DNA of 64,000 bases from Pseudisothecium myosuroides (Eukaryota; Streptophyta; Bryopsida; Hypnales; Lembophyllaceae): contig OX637292.1 of assembly GCA_951799445.1 (NCBI GenBank), forward strand, positions 22,323,296-22,387,295. Direction: 5' to 3'. The position numbers were made by a program, and so were the translations under genes. Each line of letters opens with the position of its first letter. The stretch's first letter is position 1. The notes below the pieces were generated by a model. It saw only the letters and a program-made list of their open reading frames with translations. It did not search any database and had not been told where the DNA came from. Shown in pieces: positions 57,006 to 64,000 of this stretch.

Positions 57006-60000
57006 ATGTTGAGGCTACGGGCGTTTCGTCCCACGAATGACAAGGTGGTGAAGCTGTTGCTGCACCCGACGTACCCGTGGCTGGTCACAGCTGATGCGAG
57101 TGATAATGTTGTGGTTTGGGACTGGGAACATCGCCAGGTGCATTCCTTCTTCCTCTCTTGGCTTCTAGGGTTTGGGAATTCTGGAACACAGCAAAAAATG
57201 GCATTGGATCAGAGCGATGTGAGCCTTTCTATCCGCATGTAGTAGTTTAGTAGTGTGGAACGCACTTCCCTTTGACGAGCAGCTCGAGAATGGAGGGTTC
57301 TGATTATCCGTCTAAGATTTAGGTTAGGATTTGGGTCGGGCTCAGTACGCCGAATCAATGAGTAACTGAAATCGGTATCGACAACCTGGTACATAAGGCT
57401 AACAATTACGCAGTAGCATCACTTCTAATGGATTTGATCTTAGTATCCAGCTGAATTCTAATTTCAGAGGTTTGATCTTGCGGCACGATCAACCTTTTCT
57501 TTGCGTCCGATAACGCTGCAGTCAGTACTTTTGGCTTAGGATTCAGATTTTACTGAGAAAAACGAGTATTCGACCAAGTCAGTGATGAGAATTCTATTGT
57601 CTTGTAGTATTCTTTTTCTGCGTTTTAGGTTCTGACATTATTGAGGATTGTCAGGTGAGGCCAATTGATGTGCTGAGAGTTGGTGTGGTGCAGGTTGTGT
57701 ATGAGGTGAATGTGAAGGGGATTGATGAACGTCGTTTGGTGGGGGTTCAGCTTCAAAAGCTCGCAGAAGGCGAAGCTGGTGCTGCTTTTCTTACTTTTAT
57801 GATTTGGGGCATGCAGTCTTTTAGGTCACTCTATTTTCTCAGAACGTTCTATGTATCGTGGAGAATTCTGAACAATGAGTAGCGGAAAGACTGCACTAAA
57901 TGTTCTTCAATATTTTGATGCAAATCACGTTGGGTTATTGCAGAAGCTAAATCGAAAGCAGGTCCTGAGGCAATTCGGGGTGGAAGGTCAGATTTCTTTA
58001 TATTAATGTCGACTGATTGATAGCCCTCTTCAGAACATTCTTGATTAGTGTTGAGCTTGCACCCTTTCCGTCGTAGGACTATTGACAAACAGATCACTGA
58101 AATCATGTTAGAACTGGTAATGTCAATTTCCGTCTATTGCACTGCACGACTGCACCTTTAGAGCCCGATGAATCATGAACCATCAGGAGTCACGAAGTTT
58201 GGTTTCAAATGTTGAACTGAACATATTAGCGGAAGTGCATCGAGGAAAGCAAATGTCAGAGGATCTCTGGATCTTGGATACCCTGATTCTCCCTTGGATA
58301 GCAGATGGGCCCGAGGTGGCAGGAGCTGATTTCAAGAATGTTACATCTCCTTAGTTAAAATTATCTAATCGTCTCACACAGTACTTTGTGTGTCATGTTG
58401 AATCCTTTCCAACTACTAACTTGTTTACGAGACATCAAAATCATTACTTTGCAGTAATATCTGGCCTTTAGTAATACACTATCAAAGGATAACATATCTG
58501 CAGTATGTTCTACAACTGGAAGTGAAAGTCTCATTTTCTTTAATGATGACACCAGTGAGGGCTTGAGAATTGTTTGCATCAGGAAGTGATGTATCGTTCT
58601 GGTGCTGCAGTGTGAAGCATGTTACCTTCTACGACGATGATGTTCGGTTTTGGCAATCATGGATGAGCCGCTCGGCCGCAGGGGAGCTCTCTATAACCGC
58701 CGGCCAGCAGCAATCGACTATTGGGGGTGGCCACATGACGATCAAAGGGCGACATTTTTTGGTTGTATGTTGCGAGAACAAAGTCATATTTCTGGACTTG
58801 GTCAGCATGCGTGCCCGTGATGTCCCCAGAACCACATTCGACAGCAAATCTCCTCTTTGGTAACATTTATGATACAAAATGCATCTTTGTAGGCTTTGCA
58901 ATTTTAATTCAGCATGAAGAGTTAGCTGAAGTGTTGCATGCTGATACCTGGTCTTATAATCCACTGTGGTATTGCAGTGTAGCGTTTCTACCACGGTCAG
59001 GAGTTGTGGAAGGCCCTATTGCTGCATTTGGCTGTTCAGATGGGGTCATCAGGGTTCTTTCTATGACACTGTGGCAGGTACTTATCTTTTCCATTCAGCC
59101 AACTTTATTGCTGCTGTTTTATTGTAACTTTTGGTTACCTTATTTTTACCAATCGTCTGTAGACAATCGCAAAGGAGGAGAATTCAGTGAAAGAGAAACT
59201 AACGCTTGTTAACTTTTGTAACAGCTTGTGCGGCGATATATAAGTGGACACAAAGGCCCCGTTGCATGCTTACTGACATTTTTGGCTTCATCAGGCGAGG
59301 TATTTTCCGCATTTTAATACATTTTGATTATACCTTTCATTGTAGATATTCAGAAATAGTTTATCGTAGAGGATCTCCAGAGTATAGTATATTAATTTTC
59401 TTTCTGGGTGGCTGTGCGGCTGACATGAGTTTTACTGTTTTATGCAGACAATGTTAGTTTCTGGAGGCAATGATGGAACTTTGAGTTTATGGAATGTAGA
59501 CGGTCCCCAAGCAACAAGGGAGCTAACGCCCAAGCTCTCAGTCAAGGTTGTTTGTTTTCGTACTCAATCTCTACAATTTGACTTTGAACTCCTCACTTTA
59601 AGGCATTCTGTCGTGAAGTCTTTTCAGGAATATGTGTTCACCATTAAGGTGGCTGTGTTGGGTCAGGGTCAGGGTCATCGGGCACTATTGTCTTTCTCAC
59701 ATAATTGACCTAGTTAGTGACACAAGAATGTTCTAAGGCGGGATCATGGTACTGAGGGTGCAGGCTCATGATGGAGGGGTTTATGCACTAGAGCTAGCCA
59801 GGGTGCAGGAAGGTCCTCCTCAACTTGTCAGCATTGGTGCAGACAAGACCTTAGCAATCTGGGACACGCAATCGTTCAAGGCAAGTCCGTTGACTTGGTC
59901 GCTATGTGCTATGTGCAATGTGCTATGTGCTCCTGATCCTTCTTAGATGGGATTTTGGCAACTTAATAATATAATTGCGGTTCTTTTGTAAGTAATATCA

Positions 60001-63000
60001 TTGCAGAGATTTAGTGGTTCATATTTGCAAACCTTATATTCCTCATGGACTCTCATGGTGTGTTCGGAGTTTTGGGAGAGAATTGCCTGTTGGAAAAACT
60101 CTTTTATGGGTATTGGGGAGTTCTGACTTAGCCCTCTGTCTTTTGATGCAGGAATTAAGGCGCATCAAGCCAGTTGCAAAGTTGGCTTGCCATAGTGTAG
60201 CATCCTGGTGTCATCCTCGCGTCCCCAATCTGGATCTTCTTGTTTGTGTCAAAGATCCTCACATCTGGTAAGAACTCTGAAAGTTATTTTGTAGGTTGCA
60301 TATCAGTCTATTAATGAGACTCAAGAATATGTGGCAAGCTAGTGTGACTTGCCGTCTGCCTAGAGATTCTGGAACCTAGAATGAACGTGCTTTATGACTA
60401 GTGCTATGGATTTCCTTCAGGGCCATTGAGCATTCAGCATACGGAGCTACAACCAGACCGCTTTGTGATTTAACATCACAAGTCCCTCCGTCATTGCTTC
60501 AGTCAGGGAAAAAGCTAAAGGTTATGATTTTGTGCGCTATGCACTCACCTTTTTGTGGTGCTCTTCGAGTTGTGCTTTCGTTCTCGTCGGAAGCTGTTTG
60601 CTCATCAATGCTCTCGTTGCTTTTGCTTTCTCTTCTTTTACATCAAAATACTGCGGATGCATTCTGTGCTGAAAGCCTTGGAAGTAGCCACCTCTTGTTT
60701 CCTTTCGATAGTGCCATGAACTCATTTTGTCAATTTCTTTTTTACAATTCAGGCTTACTGCATGGCAGTGCATCCTTTGCAACCTCATTTAGTTGCAAGT
60801 GGTACCAATTTGGGGGTCATTCTCAGCGAATTTGATGCACGAGCCCTGCCAGCTGCTGTCCCTCTCGTCACCCCGCCTGGAAGTAAAGAGCATTCCGTCG
60901 CATTCGCCAGTGAGAAGGAGATAAAGTTACTATCGTTCCAGCTTGCCGCGCCGACTAACCCCACTGTTTCAAATACTGGTGTTCTGATTGAGCTAAATGG
61001 TCGCCCACGGAACGAAACGCCAGAGACGCCACAGATGCAGGTATATCTGCGCTGAACATCTTTTGAGAGAGACTAGTTGTAGAGCACATTTGAAGATCTC
61101 CGTTGTCTTCGTATCTTCAGATGTCGATTTGAAGAATGTGAGGTGGTCATCTGAAAATTGGGCTATAAATTGTGCAGGTAAAGCAGGGCCGTAAGCCTGT
61201 GACGGCCGCAAGTCACGGTTCATATTCTGTTCTCTCCACCAGTTTTTCTGGAAAGTAAGTACGCGCTATCTTAGCACATGCATTCTGTCCGAGAGTCATC
61301 GAAAAATTCATTGTAAATCCGATAAGATTCGGTCTTGCTTTGCAAACTTCCTGAGATCTAGAATTATTCTTTTTCTTATGGTGTGTAATGTCCTGCTGCC
61401 ATTTTGTAATTTCTGTGTATTTTGCTCTCGGGGTGTTGCCTACAGTGTATTCAAAGTTTGTGGGTGTAAATAACTGTCTAAGAATACTTGCAAGGTTTCA
61501 AACTGACACCCCTGTCTGTGAATGGCAGATACGTATCGGTTGTATGGCCAGATGCTTCATCGTACGCTGTCTACAGAACCACTGATTGGCAGTTGATTGA
61601 TTCTGGATCTGCTCGTCATTTTGCATGGGACACTTGCAAAGAGCGGTTTGCATTGATCGAATCTTTTCCTGTTCCAAGACCCCCTCCCCCTCACAAAGGT
61701 GGCTCTTCTAGGAAAGCTAAGGAAGCAGCTGCTGCAGCTGCTCAGGCGCAAGCTGTTGCTCAGGCAGCTGCCGCAGCTGCTACTGTGCAGATACGCGTTA
61801 TCTTCGACGACGGAAGTGTGAATCTTTTGACTAAGTCCATTGATAAGCGATCCGAGCCAGTGAGTTTGTGGTTTCTTTCATATTTGACCTACATGCTTGT
61901 TGCTTGTATCTGACCTTTCAACCATTGGCAATTCTTGTCTTTGGATTACATTACTCGTAGAGTACCTCCCTCATCCTGTTTTTCTACCAGGTCATAGGAC
62001 TGCAAGGTGGTGCCTTGCTGGGGGTTGCATACAAGATGCCAAGGCGAACTAGTACTGTTAATCTGGGATTATCAGCAGCAGCTACAGGATCAAGTGGCAC
62101 GTTTGAAGACTCTACTGTTACCCCTACCAAAGTTACTGAAGCACCGTCAAACTTCCAGCTCTACAGGTATGCTCCAATGGGTTTCGCATGATCTTCAACT
62201 AATGTTCAGGCTGAGTAACAAAAATGTTCAACATCTTTTGTTTATTTACTGTGCTCTCAACTGTAGCCGCTATTTTTGTGTCCATCTTGCTGAGTCCTAA
62301 ATTCTGCAAGTTGGTCCTCCTTGTTGTTGATCAGTCCTCTTTCACATAACTCTTTGCTTCTCTCTGCTCTTTCTTCTCTGGAAGCAAGTTTATATTTCTT
62401 TCAACTAGCCTGCTGTTTGAATTCCTTATATTTTTTTTGAAGTGTTCCCATATTCGTGAAACGTGTTTCACGAGTATGCTATCCAACTTAGATTAATGTG
62501 AGGATGTGCTTGACTTGCAGCTGGGAAACTTTCAAGCCAGTGAGTGGGATGATGCCACAACCAGAGTGGAGTGCTTGGGATCAGACTGTGGAGTACTGCG
62601 CACTTGCTTATCAGAAATACATTGTCATTTCATCTCTGCGACCGCAATACCAATACTTAGGAAATGTGGCAATTGGAGCTGCAACCGGTGGTATATGGCA
62701 CCGCCGCCAGCTCTTTCTAGCCACACCCACAACAATAGAGTGAGTGCCTCTCGACTTTCTTGTTAGGCGTTTTTGGATTCTTGACTGCTATCTGGTTGCT
62801 TTCTGAATCAAATGGTAAAAAGAGCACGCTAGGTCATTCTCTGTTGGATTGACTTGTCTTATGAGGACTTTGGGGGCTCCCGTGTCAAATTTTTCTCTTT
62901 TGGAGCCTCTCATGCTGCGTTTTGAGACCATTTGGACTTTTTATTGAAAATAGTAATCGAACTATCTGGTTTGTGCTGGGCTTTCTTCATGTTTATTGAT

Positions 63001-63859
63001 CAATGGTGAAGTTGAGCTTCTACCTTCTGCCCATTTTTGACTTTACTGGTCTGGCAGGTGTGTGTTTGTAGATGCGGGAGTGAGTGCTCTAGATCTTGAG
63101 AGAAAAAAGAGGAAGGATGAAGAGAAGGCTAGGCGGGCTCAGGCAAGTGTATCGAATAATGAGTTGGCACTGCTAACTGTCGAGGGACCAAAGGCAGTAA
63201 GTATTATGGACAGAATGGCTTTGCGGCCTCCAATGTTACAGGTCGTGAGGCTTGCTTCATTCCAAACTGCTCCCTCGGTACCCCCTTTCGTATCAATGCC
63301 GAAGATTTCAAAAACTGACGGAGAAGCCCCCAATCCTCTGAAAGATTTGGAAGGAAGTAGAGTAAATAATGAGCCAGTTGTTGCGGGAGGAGGTGTTTCT
63401 GTTGCAGTTTCCAGGTTGCCCCCAGAACAGAAACGTCCAGTTGGACCTCTTGTGGTGGTGGGTGTGAAGGATGGTGTGCTCTGGCTAGTTGACAGGTATT
63501 GTTTCAACACGTGCCATCTTTAAGTGGTTGGATCTTTAATATTTCTTTTGGTGGAACCCTGACTTAGGCTTGCCTGTTCGTTACTCATCAAGCAAGTAGG
63601 GCCGGTCACTTCACGGACAAGGGAACAGCGGGCTGAGTGATTTGTCAATTAGCTCTTTATTGTTTGGGGTTCATTTGTCTGGAATCTCTGAAATGCGTAT
63701 CGCAATTTGTAAAATAACTACAAATTTTTGCTACTGTGAACTGAAATTTGTCTTACATGTGGACAGGTATATGACAGCCCACGCGATAGCTTTGAGTCAT
63801 CCAGGAATTCGGTGTCGATGCTTAGCTGCATACGGAGATGCTGTTAGTGCTGTTAAGTG
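57006..63859 (+). CDS. TWD40-2, TPLATE-complex WD40 subunit (3' end outside window)
   Basis: Seventeen exons join in phase: 57006-57137, 57694-57778, 57944-57986, 58611-58859, 58978-59077, 59225-59299, 59448-59546, 59764-59880, 60152-60267, 60421-60520, 60753-61040, 61178-61254, 61529-61859, 61991-62166, 62521-62739, 63058-63495 and 63767-63859. They give about 912 residues so far. The start MLRLRAFRPTNDKVVKLLLH and the body closely follow remembered Arabidopsis TWD40-2 (At5g24710). N-terminal WD40 repeats (VTADASDNVVVWDWEH, GADKTLAIWDT) precede an Ala-rich KGGSSRKAKEAAAAAAQ segment and a second structured half. The protein is a core subunit of the TPLATE complex in clathrin-mediated endocytosis at the plasma membrane. 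The intron after exon 8 has a GC donor (AAG|GCAAGT); all others are GT-AG. The last donor is at 63860 and the next exon lies beyond the window. No lesion is seen. Confidence 0.95.
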
Positions 63860-64000
63860 GTAAGTCTTCTTTGCAATATTAGTTTGGTGCTTTTCCAGTG
63901 ATATCAAATTTGGGTTAAGGTATTGGGCACCCAAATTCACCACCTGAAATGTACATAGTGCATTCAATGCGATTAGCGACTCGGGTATACTTACCTTACT

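Noticed and set aside
1..64000. CRISPR arrays, operons, tRNA and rRNA genes.
   Set aside because: No spaced direct-repeat array, no bacterial gene arrangement and no convincing tRNA B-box plus acceptor stem were seen by eye; a tRNAscan run was not possible.

Overview
The window looks like nuclear DNA of a land plant, probably a seed-free lineage such as a bryophyte; that lineage guess is inference. The plant assignment rests on a gene for TWD40-2, a subunit of the plant TPLATE endocytic complex, a plant-style two-RRM nucleolin, an N-terminus resembling a plastid transit peptide, and compact GT-AG introns. No bacterial-style operons are present. About three quarters of the window is AT-rich and repeat-rich.

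Layout. 0-16 kb: two copies of a duplicated block (about 242-3573 and 13990-16046). Each carries a minus-strand gene for a small proline- and glutamate-rich, putatively plastid protein and the first exon of a second minus-strand gene. Between the copies lie TTAA-flanked repeats, an uncharacterised coiled-coil ORF (9.3-10.1 kb) and a 2.7-kb element with terminal inverted repeats (11.2-13.9 kb). 16-20 kb: short inverted-repeat elements and a frameshifted F-box gene fragment. 21-24.2 kb: an intact nucleolin-like gene of ten coding exons. 25.2-30.95 kb: a 5.8-kb piggyBac-superfamily transposon with TTAA at both ends and a transposase that keeps all its acidic catalytic residues. 31-47 kb: AT-rich DNA with more TTAA elements, tandem repeats and decayed coding remnants. 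47.5-52.2 kb: a five-exon leucine-rich-repeat gene related to LKB1/STK11-interacting proteins. 52.6-56.3 kb: further TTAA elements, three of them abutting. 57.0 kb to the window end: TWD40-2, first 17 coding exons, running off the edge.

The three host genes (nucleolin in ribosome biogenesis, the LRR protein, TWD40-2 in endocytosis) are all on the plus strand, are separated by transposon-filled gaps, and show no functional linkage.

The most interesting system is the piggyBac family. One large element has a well-preserved transposase core with unusual RG-rich tracts in its N-terminal extension. Around it are at least two families of ORF-less TTAA elements (about 930 bp and about 230 bp), several joined end to end through a shared TTAA. 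Exon boundaries were read by eye from splice consensus, frame continuity and remembered family sequence; no alignment was run.
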